DNA of 64,000 nt, from positions 23,875 to 87,874 of the forward strand of contig LUGG01000034.1 of assembly GCA_001683735.1 (NCBI GenBank), given 5' to 3'. This DNA comes from Grifola frondosa. Taxonomy: Eukaryota; Basidiomycota; Agaricomycetes; Polyporales; Grifolaceae. Position numbers and translations under genes: made by a program. This document shows positions 33,448 through 45,398 of this stretch, in pieces (positions within the stretch are counted from its first letter, which is position 1; every line of letters starts with the position of its first letter). The notes under the pieces are model-generated. The model saw only the letters and a program-made list of their open reading frames with translations, searched no databases and was not told the DNA's origin.

Positions 33448-35476
33448 TGTAAGGGGTTATTGATGTACGTGAGAGTTCCTGTCTGAGAATAAATTTCTAA
33501 CACAAGAATTTGTTCACAAAAGGATTTATTTTTCAAGCAAGGGGTTCAGTAAAACTGAATTATAAGCAGCAAGAAATTTAAAAGCCTTCAATACTTCAAT
33601 GTGCACCAAGCGTGACGGGTTTTCCTACTTTTCCGGTCAGAGGCTCAGCCGAGTCCGGAAATCCGAGATTTATCAAATATATAAGATTCAGGTACGTAGA
33701 TTCCAAATGAATGTCAGGGATATTACTTGCTAACACTTGCGACTTCAATTCCTGGTCTCGTGAGTGTGCTCAACCTAGCCTACTGTCCTGTAGGGTCCTT
33801 GAGTCTTCCTGCCTGGGTCTGTACTTTCAGAGCACTTGTCTGAACAGTCAAACAGCCCAAGAAACTTCTTGTTTCGAACTTAAACTTGCACTTTCCTTAC
33901 GCTGCAATCTGCTGTCTTGCTACTGAGAATATTCTACTGCAGAGTACTCAACCTATCCTACTTTCCTTGTAGGGTCCTTGAGATGCTCTTCTTGGACTTG
34001 TACTACCAGAGCTCAGTCTGGTCAGGTGACAATCCAAGGTGAAATTCACACAGAAGGAGAGGGCACACAGATGTCTGGGGTGAAAGTGGATAAAAACTAT
34101 ATTGCTCTCAGGGGGGCAGTTTGGCCTGCTTTTATACCCTGAGGAAATTCTAGAACATTCCATTCCCTATGGGCCTGGAACATTCTAGGCTATGTTACAA
34201 AAGTACAAAAAACTACATAATTATTACAAGATTTCCTTTCTCAGCTCATTTCTGCATCAAATCCTTCTGTTCTATTTATATCTCCTACTTTTCTCCTGAT
34301 CTCTGTAGCTGGGCCTTGTCTAGATGGTCTGGGTCATGGTCTGGGTGGTCCTAGCTCTAATCTGGGTCTGCCTGGGCTTGCAAAGTGGGGCCATAAGTGA
34401 CAGCACCCTAGATTTGAGGGTATCTTTTGCTAAACCTAGGTCACACTGGGCCTTTGAAAAAGGGCTAGGCCATTCCGGAACCTTCTAGGGTCCTGTATGT
34501 TGGTCTAGGCTCAGGGTCCAGGTGGTCAAACAACTTGCCTGGGCTTGTCCGGGTCTTTAAACTGGTGTTCTAACTCAGAGTACCCTAAATTTGAGGGTGT
34601 TTTCAATGAGCCTAGGTTGTGCTGGGCTTTTGAAAAGACCTGGAGCATTCTGGACCTTCTCAGAGTCTGTAGGCTTGCCTAGGCCTTGTCTAGGTCCTTT
34701 TTCAATTAGCCTTTGAACCATTTAAATCCTTCTGATAATCATTTTTATATATGCCCATTTACCAAGCACATTTCTTTGACTTTTTGGAATAATGCAAACT
34801 GAGTGCTAACTGTGAAAGAGGGAAAAATGTATACAGTGTCATGTGACCTAGTTCTTCCATCCATGCCCTTCATAGATCAACAGAAAGTCATCCATCAGTC
34901 TCGCATCTCCTGCTTGCAGCATGTTCTTCGGCAATTCAACTATATCGCTGTTCGGCTTCAACATTCCTCTGCGATGAGCAATGTTCCAAATGATCCATGC
35001 ATCCAACCATTCAAACATGGCTAGAATGGAATAGGGAACTCCCACTGCTACTTCTTGGGTGCCTGTGTAATGCTCCACAGCAACAATGACTCGAGTCTCC
35101 TGAAATTGAAGGATGCGGGTGATTTGTCCTGTAAACTCGATGTTGGGTCCCAAAGATGAAGGGGACCAGAGAAATAGACTGGAATAAGATGATCCTTGGA
35201 CTGGATCGAGGATGAGAATATGTTTGCGAGTCTGTCGATGCACTCGATAGTAGGGAACCTGAATATCACAAGGGTATGAAGTTGCCTGCATGATGGTGGT
35301 GGACGGGAACAAGAATGCCTGGAAATAGCCGAACAAAATTATGCTTTATTTATGAGTATAAGCACGTGATCTATTCCCGATTTATGTCCCATGCCATATC
35401 ATTTACTGATGACAGGATGTGCAAAATCAATGTTATTTTGCCATGTCCAGGTACCAAACACATTTGGTGCGTGACA
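33448..35476 (-). repeat. LTR (element 3' end), 2,029 bp
   Basis: Compared by eye with 50,295-52,327, about 8 substitutions and 5 one-base indels were counted, or roughly 99.5% identity. It contains two internal repeat pairs: 33,766-33,842 with 33,944-34,020 (CTCAACCTA(G/T)CCTACT.. TAGGGTCCTTGAG), and about 34,373-34,500 with 34,541-34,670 (CCTA(G/A)ATTTGAGGGT .. CCTAGGT). Confidence 0.9.
34848..35336 (-). CDS. LTR-borne ORF, 162 codons (3' LTR copy)
   Basis: Same strand as the element, entirely inside the LTR. Starts MFGYFQAFLFPSTTIMQATS and ends DDFLLIYEGHGWKN. It is identical to the ORF of the other LTR except for about 20 residues, where two compensating one-base indels change the reading (VQGSSYSSLFLWSPSSL here). 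The middle (EFTGQITRILQFQETRVIVA) is β-strand-like. It faintly resembles the GRITQILIQPPRRAVLIIID segment of the transposase at 55.8-60 kb, a BAH-like pattern; that resemblance is tentative. Function unknown. This copy looks like the derived version. Confidence 0.4.
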   Translation of the reverse strand: MFGYFQAFLFPSTTIMQATSYPCDIQVPYYRVHRQTRKHILILDPVQGSSYSSLFLWSPSSLGPNIEFTGQITRILQFQETRVIVAVEHYTGTQEVAVGVPYSILAMFEWLDAWIIWNIAHRRGMLKPNSDIVELPKNMLQAGDARLMDDFLLIYEGHGWKN

Positions 35477-35663
35477 TCCGCCCCACAGTTACTCGACTGT
35501 CCCCAGTCGTCAATTCCTTTTCATCTTCTCCTTTTCTATCTATGGCTTCTGGTTCGCTGACTAACTGGTTCCCGATCTTCATTCAAGTCTGGCTCATTAT
35601 CTATGGACACAATTTGCTCATTATCATTCCATGTTTCCTCATTTTCCTGTTCTATTTCCTGCA

Positions 35664-36930
35664 TCATTGGGTACAGCATAAATTCTGGCTCATCTGCCAA
35701 ACTTCCAGGTCATCGTCTGATGGATGGTATTGTAGAAGCCTGAATGCAGCTACATTCTCTCTAATTATGTCTCCATTTAGTTCCTTCAAGACATATGCTC
35801 CTCCTCGGGTTCTTCTTACAACTTCGTATGGTCCTAGATATCTTGGCTTATGTTTTCTATTCATTTCTTGCTCAACAGCTGAGTTTCGCTTAAGAACTAA
35901 ATCTCCTGGTGAATATGATTCTCGGAATAATCGGTGAGCAAATTTCTTTTCGAATTGCTCCTTAGAAGCCAACCGTGATTTGGCTAGAGCTTTTGCAGCT
36001 CGGGCTATATCTTCTGGTCTATGTTCTAGTTGCCGTATTCGCAAGGCTAGAAGGTCTGAATGAGACATGTCTTTATGAAATCCTTCTACCAAAAAGGTGG
36101 CTTCTCGCAAATCCATTGGAAATACTGGATGGACTCCATGTAATAGATAGTAAGGACTGAATCCTGTGGCTCGTCTTGTGGTAACACGATCTGCAAATAA
36201 AGCATGTGACAAGAGATCTGGCCATTGGGATATTCTTCCTTCACAGGCTTTAACCAATGCTTCCCTCAGAATGAAATGTCCTCGTTCAACTACTCCATTA
36301 GCTCGAGAATTATAGGCAGATATTCGTACATGAGGAATACCATATTTGAGAACTAATTTCTCAAATGCCCCTTTGTCTCAGGTCCATTATCTGTGGTAAC
36401 TTGACCTGTGGCCCCATATCTACAGACTATCTGTTCCCAGAAAAACTTTGCTACTGATTCTGAGGATGTACTATTCAAGGCTCGTGCTTCTGTTACGCCT
36501 GACAAGTCATCTCGACAAGCCACTATACATGTCTTTTTACCGCTGTGGGCATAAACATTATGTCCATATAGACTTTGGTAAATAAGGTGGCTGGTGTGGA
36601 ATTCGAAGAGGGATTGCTACCTTCCGAATGCTTCGCATTTGGCATTCTTTACAGATTGCACATGTGATGCACATCTGCCCGATAAAATGGCCAAAAGAAG
36701 CGTAATCGTACAGTTTCAAAGGTAGCATACTCTCCTCGGTGTCCTAGTTCATCATGTGCTTGCTTGAGAATTGCAATTCTCTCATTGGCTTCTAACACTA
36801 CACGTGTGGGTATTCCATTCTTCTGTCTCCTGAACATCATATTCTCTTTCACGAAATAATGCTTGCATCTTCTAGCAAATCGCAATTTTGCAGCTGGGTT
36901 GGGAAAGCTAGGCATTTCCAGAGTAACCAA
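35664..36930 (-). pseudogene. Gypsy integrase
   Basis: Minus-strand frames give an HHCC-type zinc region and upstream helix (NERIAILKQAHDELGHRGEY, TVRLRFFWPFYRADVHHMC). The catalytic core, out of frame, lies around 36.3-36.6 kb. The C-terminal part starts QWPDLLSHALFADRVTTRRA and TGFSPYYLLHGVHPVFPMDL. The terminal SH3-like segment (YSPGDLVLKRNSAVEQEMNR, RYLGPYEVVRRTRGGAYVLK) follows. No chromodomain was seen. The domain inserts cDNA into the genome. At least two frameshifts separate the pieces. Confidence 0.8.
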
Positions 36931-38372
36931 GAAATCTCTGATTTGTCGAAGAGAAATATCCTGTGAGTTGTAGTTGAAATAAACACTCTTGTGTCTGGTT
37001 CAATTGTCTCTGGAAAGGTCCATAGGTTTTCTTACTCTGTTCTGGTTGCAAAAGCCTGACAAACAAAGCAATATTATCTAACCATTCATCATCGTCTCCT
37101 TCAATTATTTCTCCTTCTCCTAGTGCTCTTCGTGATAAGGCATCTGGTCCCTTATGTTGTGCTGCTGGCACGTGAATCAATTTAAAGTCAAACAGAAGGA
37201 TTCCCTGAATCCAACGGTTAATGGTCGCATTAGGCTGCAAGTCGGGTTCATTTAGCATTCCTTTGATGTATTTTGCATCGACTTCAACATGGAGGTTCTT
37301 CACACCTACCAAGTATAGTCTGAAATGCCTCAATGCCCTATATAAACCATAAAGCTCTAACTTTGGCTGACTGTAATTTGACTCGTTTCCTTCATTGGTA
37401 AAGAACCATATCGAGCTGGCCTCTTCTTTCCATCATCATCAATTTGTGAGAGAATAAATCCGACAGCATACTTGCTAGAGTCTACTGATAAGATAATTGG
37501 ATTCTCTGACTGATAGTTAATTGGACGAAGGGCAGGTGCTGATGATATCAATTCTTTAAGAGTATCGAAAGATGCTTGCCTACGTGAATCCCATGAAAAT
37601 TCGGCTCCTTTAAAAGTTAATTCTTTCATTGGCCGAATTTGTTCAGAATAATTCTCTATCCAAATTCGAACTGTTCCACATAATCCCATGAATCCTCTGA
37701 CTTCCTTAATTGAGCGAGGAGTGGGCCAGTTCTGTATCTTGCATACTTTATCATCTTCTGGCATTCTTCCTTCCGGTGTACATTTCTGTCCAACAATTAC
37801 TACTTGTGGCTTACAAATTTGGGACTTGGGTCCAGAAAATGTAAGTCCAGCTTGACCAACTCTATGCATTATCCTATGAACGTCTAGCGCATGTTCCCAT
37901 ATGAATCTTCGAATACCAGGATTTTGTGATAGAACTTCTGGATTTCCTTCTTTATCCGGATATATTGTGTTAGGACCTTTGATGGGTAAGTCATCAATAA
38001 ACACATTTGCTATATGCGGAATTTCCTCTTGTAATACAAATGTCATACATGCTTGAAATTCTGCTGGAGAATTTGTGAAGCCCATTGGCATTGAGTAATT
38101 CGTAACAGTCCAAGTGGTGAAAGAAATGCTGTCATATCTCTGCTGGTAATATCGACTTTTCTGGCATCAAAGGCCCAGAATAAGTCAAACACTGAATAAC
38201 ACTGTCTTCCTGCAAATGGTTCCACAAATGCATCCAATATCGGGGGCACACCTGCATCTCGAATTGTAATTGCATTAAGTGGTTGAAGATCATGGACAAT
38301 TCTTAAATTGCCATTTTTCTTCAACACACAAAACCATTTTGATCTATAAGATGATTGACATCGCTCGTACAC
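36908..38372 (-). pseudogene. Gypsy reverse transcriptase and RNase H
   Basis: Minus-strand frames give KWFCVLKKNGNLRIVHDLQP and LNAITIRDAGVPPILDAFVE (RT fingers), then a frameshift at GLLR near 38,100. PMGFTNSPAEFQACMTFVLQ and the catalytic strand NVFIDDLPIKGPN come next; FIDD stands for the YXDD box, as in related basidiomycete elements. VIVGQKCTPEGRMPEDDKVC and GFMGLCGTVRIWIENYSEQI (thumb/connection) follow. The RNase H side starts PIILSVDSSKYAVGFILSQI and reaches NLHVEVDAKYIKGMLNEPDL and HVPAAQHKGPDALSRRA. A stop separates the RNase H halves near 37,345. Together these convert element RNA into DNA. Confidence 0.85.
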
Positions 38373-38599
38373 TCCTGCTTCAATCTTTTCTCGTAATAAT
38401 TAACCACCTTATCTCGGATCCTGGTGCTATGGGGATATTCTTATCAACCCATGGTACATGTGGTATTACCGGAATTATATAAGGGGAAAAGTAATCTCTC
38501 GAAATGTTCCTCGTTCAGTTTCATCAAAGGCTAGAACTCTTTCATTTATCTGAATTATATGCTTAAATAATTTTTCTTCTTCAGGCCATAGAAATCCTT

Positions 38600-39700
38600 C
38601 TTCATTTATCTTTATCTGCTCTAATCGTTCTGTAGTAGTCTCTTTGTGGGTATAAAGTCTGGTGGGTTAAAAGGTAGCTGTATAATGAGTCTAGCGGGTT
38701 CTCCGGGAAGCATCGTTTTACACGTGCATCTTCTGGAAAGACACCGGGGACTGGTTTCACCCTTCGGTCCACTGGCTTATATACATATACTGCATTGCTC
38801 ACAATCCTTGATTGTGTCATTCTGTGTTCTGCTAGGTAATTCTGTGACTTTACGCTGTTTGCGGGAAGCGAGATACTAATGGATGGTATACAACTCATTT
38901 TAGTATCCTTGGCTTGCTTCACGACTTCACTGAGTGTTGGCTGGTTGAGATAACAATAAATGGGGCTCTGAAAACTGGGGGTGAAATACACCAAACTATA
39001 GTCCAGATATGTCTAGTTTAACGTCAGTTACGGACGATTATCCTGATGTGCTACTGGTGGTCCCATCTGTTTTCGGCCATTTATCCATCCCGAGTTTCTT
39101 GGCCATAGTCTTCTTCAACATAATTACTCGCAATGACTCTTGTCTCTTGCCTTCAGTTTCCCTAATGGTCTTCTTCGGCTTCCTTCTTTTTTCTGCCACG
39201 CCCTCTTGCCTTTTGGACTTGGGTCTATAGGTTTAGGAGGTGGCGCATACAGCCCATCTTCCAATTCTTCTTCCTATCCTTGTTTACCTCTTCATCTCTC
39301 TCTCCTCCTGTCCTTCGGCCTCTATTTCTTCACTTGTGAATGACTCAGATAGGGATGTTCATATAGAGAGCAGTCCATGATTGTGCCTTTCGTAATAAGC
39401 TTGATTCAAGTTGATAGAATTTAGATAGTGAATGTGGATCGAACTGAAAAGGCTCTAGTAGAGACAACTTCTGTTTGGAATGTTTTCCGTTGTTTTTCCT
39501 TATTTGCCTTTTGCTTATTACGTCTACATTTTCGAGCTATATCTTCCATAGTCTGTTTCCTAGTACGCGCTTGGGAAGCCTGTTTTTTTCTCTATAAGCT
39601 TTCTGTTTTTCTTTCTTTTCCATTTCTTTCAGCAACTTGGCTATATACTTCTTTCTAAATTCCGGATCTTTCAAGCTCTCCTCCAAAGATGGGGTGTCAT
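38600..39700 (-). pseudogene. Gypsy pol upstream linker, lysine-rich
   Basis: Minus-strand frames show a very basic segment (KDPEFRKKYIAKLLKEMEKK, RKCRRNKQKANKEKQRKTFQ) and an acidic Glu-rich linker (SESFTSEEIEAEGQEER) ending in LYAPPPKPIDPSPKGKR, as precede RT in related elements. An A-run near 39,588 and other shifts split it. Homology to the element stops at 39,700, where the inserted block starts. Confidence 0.55.
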
Positions 39701-39867
39701 TGTAAGAAATTCTAGAGGGTGTTCTTGTGTTCTGGTCCTACAGATCTCTTCCTCCTTATATACTTGGAGTGTCCTGGGTCTAGGCTCTTCATGAGTCATT
39801 TCTCAAGGTTCTAGGCCCTACTGGATGGGTTCTAGGTCCTCCAGAAAGTGGCCTGACATTTCTTACA
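39701..39867. repeat. 167-bp unit with perfect 10-bp inverted ends, solo-LTR or MITE-like
   Basis: Begins TGTAAGAAAT and ends ATTTCTTACA, perfect inverted ends. An internal CTTATATAC (TATA-like) sits near 39,757. It lies exactly at the left border of the non-retroviral insert. No direct target duplication is clear (GTCAT on the left, TGATT on the right). Confidence 0.5.
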
Positions 39868-40695
39868 TGATTTGTGTCAAGGAATTATCTGAATATTCCT
39901 GATTCTGATCTCTTCCTGCCTAAGCTGCATGGTGTCACTCCTTGTAACTCTGTAACAATCAATTCTCATGATATCTCGACCTATACAAGGTTTCAATATC
40001 AAGAATTTGCACCTCGGGCTCTCTAGATATCAGTATTTACTGTCTTGAGCCTCAATTGCGCGGTTAGCGCGCGCGGAAGTGACTAGCGCCAGTCACTCGC
40101 CGAGGTGACACCGAAGTCACCGTTGTGGCTTGTGGCGCGCTCAACGCGCGCGTCTCTCTTGAGCGCTTGCGGGCGTTTCTCTCTCCGAGCTGCCCGCGCG
40201 TCTCTCTTCAAGTGCAACATGTGACTTCAACGCGCGACGCGTCACTGCGTTGGCGTCTGGTTCAGCGCTCGTTCCTTTATTGTCTCGTCTCCCTTCTATC
40301 CTGCTGGATCTTTCTTGCGCGCTTCCTGGCCTGCCTTCGGGCGCCGGATGATTCTCTCGGAGCCTATCTGTCTTCTCAATGTCCCCTTTGCCCCGCGTTC
40401 TCGCACGCTGGCAGGCTCCCTTCCATTCTCGGTTCCTTGGGTGCTCAACTTGCTGCGCTGGCATTCCCGTCGATATCGTATTTCTTAGCTTGCTCGCCGA
40501 TGGCTTCTCTCGTTCTTACTGCGCTCGGGACCGATGGTTTTCGTCTAACGAATTTAGCTCGTATTTTCGCCCCCCGGCATACAAAGTGAGTACTAAATAC
40601 ACATATTCAAGCTGATCTTGCTTTGCTATCCCAGACTTCTGCTCGTTAGCGTGTAAACGCCGAGCTTTTCATGCGCGCTGCACCTCGCACCTTGC

Positions 40696-41942
40696 CTACA
40701 TTCCTCTATCTTGCCATGCAGGGCACCTTTTCCTTCCGCGGCCAGCACTCATGACCGGCCGTCCTCCTTCTCCCGTGCCGATCTCGTGGAGCGCGAGCGT
40801 GATTGCGGCGATCACATCGCTCAGGAAGCGACAATCCTCAATGTTCCACTCGCGTGCGGGCATGCTGAGGACGGTTTCGAGCATGCGGCGGTCGTCGTCC
40901 GGGAGGACAACTACCCTGGTGATAGGCTGGCCTACAACTTGATTTCCTGCTTGTTTTTCAAGGGCTGAACGGACACGATTCCTCAGCTTGCGACGCTGAC
41001 CGAAGAGTGGATACGTACGGCGCGTCTCTCGATAATTTGGGGGGCTTCGCGAACGCGGAGTCTCTTGCGCGGCTCGGGAGAGGCTTCGCGTTCGCGACGC
41101 GACGGAGCCGTGTAATTGAGGCGGGTGTCCACTGAAGGTGTGAGCCTGGAGCTCGATATGCTGGAGACGGAGGATAGCGCCTTGGAGACCTCGCGTTCCA
41201 CGGCGGAACGCTGGTCGCGCAAGTATTCGGTGAGTGCGGTCCATCCGCCAACTTCGGTAGCTCCTATTCTCACCTCTTCTTCCACAGGAATCCCCTCACT
41301 TTCTTGGTCATCCTTCATATCAATTCCAGCGTATTCTGTATCCGGCTGGGTTTGGTTCTGCCCTTCGGTGCACGTTGCGTGTTCAAAGTGGCCACCGCCA
41401 CGTCGACCAACGACCGATAACGATCGCGGACCGAGGTGTACGTGGTGGATACCGTCGGCGGCGGGTAGCGGAAAGTGAACGCGGAAGGTACACAGGCGAG
41501 CGCGGCGTGTACGGCGGTGAGTGGATCAAAACTGGACGATCGACCAATACCGATCCAACGAGCGGGCCCGTCGTCGTGGTGCCCTCGTTGCATTGCCTCG
41601 AACCGCTTGCTTCACCCGTCGGGTGTTCCTCGGCCTCCCTTCGTCGACCGTGCTGTCGAAAATGATCACGGCGTCGCCTTCCATCGAGCCGGTGTTATCC
41701 TGGAGGCAAGCGTTCTTTACTAAGAACATGGCCGTCAGGTCAGGGCGTTGGGGATCCCTGGACCAAGGCGCGACGCCCGTCGGACAGTAATGCATCTCGG
41801 TAGCCGTCAAAATCGGGTCGCTTGTCGCCGGCAGAACAGATACGCCATGCATTCTCTGGTGAAACTGGTAGATACGGTCCCAGCGCAGCAAAGGTCGAGG
41901 CGTAGAGGGCGCGTTCGCCCGGAACAAGAAGGGGCTTGACAT
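40696..41942 (-). CDS. Unrecognised gene inside the insert
   Basis: ATG at 41,942 gives MSSPFLFRANAPSTPRPLLR, then RIYQFHQRMHGVSVLPATSD and MEGDAVIIFDSTVDEG. A T-run near 41,530 shifts the frame into DPLTAVHAALACVPSAFTFR. A further shift near 41,315 leads to EEEVRIGATEVGGWTALTEY and SSVSSISSSRLTPSVDTRLN. A GTACGT donor at about 41,018 and CTGAG acceptor at about 40,978 join the last exon (VVLPDDDRRMLETVLSMPAR ... WQDRGM). About 400 residues in all, Ser/Arg-rich in the middle and helical at the end. No family recognised. The upstream TATA box and splice site argue that it is a real transcription unit. Confidence 0.4.
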
Positions 41943-41980
41943 AGTGAGTGGAGCCCGATCTTTCGTTCACCTTGCGGCCT

Positions 41981-41990
41981 CTATTTATAC
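41981..41990 (-). promoter_or_regulatory. TATA box of the insert's minus-strand gene
   Basis: Minus-strand GTATAAATAG lies about 40 nt upstream of the ATG at 41,942. Confidence 0.55.
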
Positions 41991-42099
41991 CTCTCCTTTT
42001 CTTACAGTCTCTTACTTGTTATTCATACTCTTACGGCCTGTACTGTTTACTAACCTTACAGATCCTGCGTAGCGCGCTCCATCTACCATCCTATTCTAT

Positions 42100-43810
42100 G
42101 CCGCTTAATCAGCGCGCGGATCAATCTCGCCCTCGACGCCCTGATCTCGGGACCTAAACATTCTTATTTTCTTTGGGGAAGATCCTCGTCGTACGATACT
42201 TCCGTGAGTATCTACCCCGCTTTCTTCGCGCGCAGCACTGACGCATATCTCGTACTTTCTAGATCTTTTGTGGATCGTGCTTGGCCGTGCTGTCATTGGA
42301 CCACAGGTCAGCTGATTCCTCCCCTTTCCAAGCTTCTTGGGGAGAACTGGGGTCGATTTTCTTGCTTTCTAGCATCCTCCTTCCGCTGCACTCTTCTGCT
42401 AACGTTCCAGGTCGTTCGGCGTGGCCCGAGATCTGGTCGATGGTGCCGCGGCGTCGCCCTTGATTCCTCCCGCAACGTCATCCGCAGTCCCTTCTCCATT
42501 CCCTGGGGCAATCGGGGGTTCATCTGGTCTGCTCAATCTCAGATGTGCCGCTCCCCCATCTTATATTCCCTTCTATCTAGGTCCTCATTCTAGGTCCTGG
42601 CTCCTTTCCTCGTGATTTCGATCGCGCTAATCTTTCTTGCGCCACCAGACGCGTCGCGCCATGCTTTCAGGTGTCCAACGCTGCACGGCGCGTCCTAACG
42701 CGCCCAATAGTTCGAGTTTTTCGATTATCTGACTTAGCTGCCTCTCTTCCCCAAGGAATTCGTCTTGTCTGGACTTGCCTCGACTGTTCTACACCTCCGT
42801 GGAGTCATACCCCAAGTCTCTCGTCCCAAACTCATTTCGCTCGGTAAGTTCTCACGTGCTCCTCACCTCCTTCCTATATAAATAGCTGATTCGTCCGCTA
42901 GATCCTTTTCAGCACTCCTCGGGCTCGCCTTCAGCTTCTCGCACATCTTCCCATGTTTAAATCTCCCGTCCTTGTTGCAACAGACATGTTTATTCCGGGA
43001 GCGAGTGCGCTCAACGCTCATACCGCGCGGCCTCGACACTGGGCAGCGTCCGCGTTCCTCTCTGTTCTGGTGAGTCCGGCCATGTTTTTACCACTTATTT
43101 GCATGCTGCTGGCTTTCGTTTACCAGGGAACGGTGCGCTTCCTCGCATTCCTGTGCCTGCACGTCGTTCAATTGTGCGGGCGCGTGCCGTCACAACCTCT
43201 CCTTCCGCTGTATAGCTTCCAAGCCCCGGTGCTCGACGAGTTGGATCTCTAATCGGTACGTCTCTCGTTCGCCTGCTTTTTCACTTACTTACATTCCGAA
43301 CTTCCTAGTGACCTGTCGTTCTTCAGTCAGGAATTCCGCGCGGCCCTAAGCACGCTGCATCTCACCAGGAGGTTGGCGTTGCCCGGATTTCTTCGTACGT
43401 CTGCCTCTCACTATCTCCCCACGGCCCGACTCTTTAACCCAGTATATTCTGATCCAGCATGCGCTGCGGGCTTCGCGCGCCGTTACGCGTGCGTGCCACA
43501 CGCTCTCTTCTCCGTCCCCATGGCCGTGCGGCGGGGTGTGATGCGGCTTTCCGCACGCACACTGGTATTTGCAGCTCATCGCCGCGGATCGTCAGGGGGC
43601 ATACATCGCCCCACAGTCTATTTAAGACTGCCGGGCCTGTTACCTAGGCACGTGCGGCGCTCGTTCTCTCGTCTGGCCTGTCCGCTAATGCTCGTCTTCA
43701 CAGTTCGCCCTCTTCGCTTGCGTCCATCGACGCTATCCTCAATGTGTTCGTCGCGACCCGGTCGCGCTCGACATTTCTATCTTCGGTATGTTCCCTCTCG
43801 TTTATAACTG
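42100..43810 (+). other. Possible spliced plus-strand transcript, coding unclear
   Basis: Runs divergently from the minus-strand gene. Several donor/acceptor pairs are well formed: GTGAGTATC..TTTCTAG (about 42,192-42,261), GTGAGTCC..TACCAG (43,071-43,126), GTACGTCTC..CCTAG (about 43,256-43,309) and GTACGTCTG..CCCAG (about 43,396-43,442). Reading frames across these exons could not be joined into one protein without shifts. It may be non-coding or degraded. Confidence 0.25.
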
Positions 43811-44199
43811 CTTTCTATCCGTTACTAACCTCTCGATTCCGTCAGACTTATCCATATTATACTAATTGTATATTAATCTTGTATCTTGCTGTATGGTCTT
43901 GTTGACCCAATCTCGAACCGCCCCACAGTCTCGTTATTACTGTAGCTATGGTCTCCTTATCCATGTTTGTATCCCGTCTCTTAGCCCAAATTGTATTTTG
44001 ATTGCTCGCGGTGTTTAAACCTCCGTTTTAAACTTGTTCGCGTCAATGGTAACCTGGCCGTGTGTGACGTGGTTACATGGATCTAAGCCTTCCATACTTA
44101 TCCCGAATTTGAACGACTGCAAGTTAATTTAATAGCTCGCCGGTATCTTGGCTATCATGCGGCAGACGGTTACGTTCTTACCCATATTGCTTTTGTGAT

Positions 44200-45205
44200 T
44201 GTATTTAATTTGATGTGTATTGACCTTGATGCGCTAGCTTGCCTGTCCCTGAGTTTCCTGTTTCTTGTTTGACATTCTGACTTTTTGATTTGGCCTCATG
44301 CCTTGCCCACCGCTCTCATGGCGTATGCCGCAACTACACATGATTCTGGTCCAAAATCTAGTCCAAGTAATGTCTTATCCTGTTATACGTAATCTGATCC
44401 TTTCCTGTGTCTATATCTTGCATCCCTGGTTAACACATCATAATACAATCCGGTGTCCAATATGACCAAGATTTTCCTGTTGGGTACTCTGTTCCTAAAT
44501 ACTATTCTAAGAAGTTCGCGGCCTTATCAGCTGAGCTGACAGTGCACTCCGCACCAAACTCCTCAATCGTGACTTGATTCATGACTCTTTGCCTGATTGC
44601 CTTTTTGTTTGAATACATACATTTGTATTCAAAACAAAAGACAATCAAGTAAGATTTCGTGGCTCTCCATTTGGTAAGTATAGCTTTCTGTAATCATGCT
44701 TGTCCTGGGTACACCTTCACCAAATGGATCCTGTTCGTTAATAACTTTGGGTTTTCTTCCAACTGCCAATTATATAAGCTTCTAACCACTACTGGGTTCA
44801 GCACAAATGCGAGCTTGATTTAACCTCAAGTCGATACATGGTAAGTAAACTGAATTACTTTTCCGAGCTTTGCTAACAAGTCTTGTGGACCAAGTTAATA
44901 TCTTCATTACCAGATTAATTTCCTAATTTTCTTTCCTGTGAATGGGTGCCATTTTAATTTGAATATACATTGACCTCGATGCTTTCCTGGTTTACCACTG
45001 GGTTCTCAAGAGTCCAGACCCAATACTGACTACCTGAATTGACTGTACACATTGCCCATAGCTCTCATGGCTTATGCTGCAACCTGCATTTCCGAGTCCG
45101 AAATTCACGGAGTAGTCCTAAGTATGTCCTGCAAACATTCTTGCCCTATCGGGTACTATCATTAATATTTGTTGCGCCCCTGGTATATACATCAAACCCA
45201 ATTCC
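44200..45205 (+). repeat. Diverged direct duplication, about 250-bp units
   Basis: 44,215-44,460 and 44,960-45,195 share blocks in the same order: TTGACCT(T/C)GATGC, GCCCA(C/T)..GCTCTCATGGC(G/T)TATGC(C/T)GCAAC, GTCC(A/T)AGTA(A/T)TGTC and CCCTGGT..A(C/A)ATCA. They are non-coding and strongly diverged. Confidence 0.55.
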
Positions 45206-45339
45206 TTGTCCTGTTACTTGGTCCCTGATTTCCTAATCTGATCTGGTAATATTAACTTTGTTTATCGCCACCTTAACGACTCGTCGGTTAGCGTTGCATC
45301 CATCAAATTCTATGAGGTAAGTGCTGTCAAGGCTTGGCC

Positions 45340-45347
45340 TATATAAT
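45340..45347 (+). promoter_or_regulatory. TATA box of the 59-residue gene
   Basis: TATATAAT lies 52-59 nt upstream of the ATG at 45,399. Confidence 0.5.
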
Positions 45348-45398
45348 GGCAGTGGGATTTCCTTTTGGTTCAATCCCTTCTTGAACCTCTTCATCCAT

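Noticed and set aside
33711..33926. 71-codon plus-strand ORF repeated at 50,558-50,773
   Set aside because: Conserved only because the LTRs are nearly identical; it spans internal LTR repeats and has no protein-like features.
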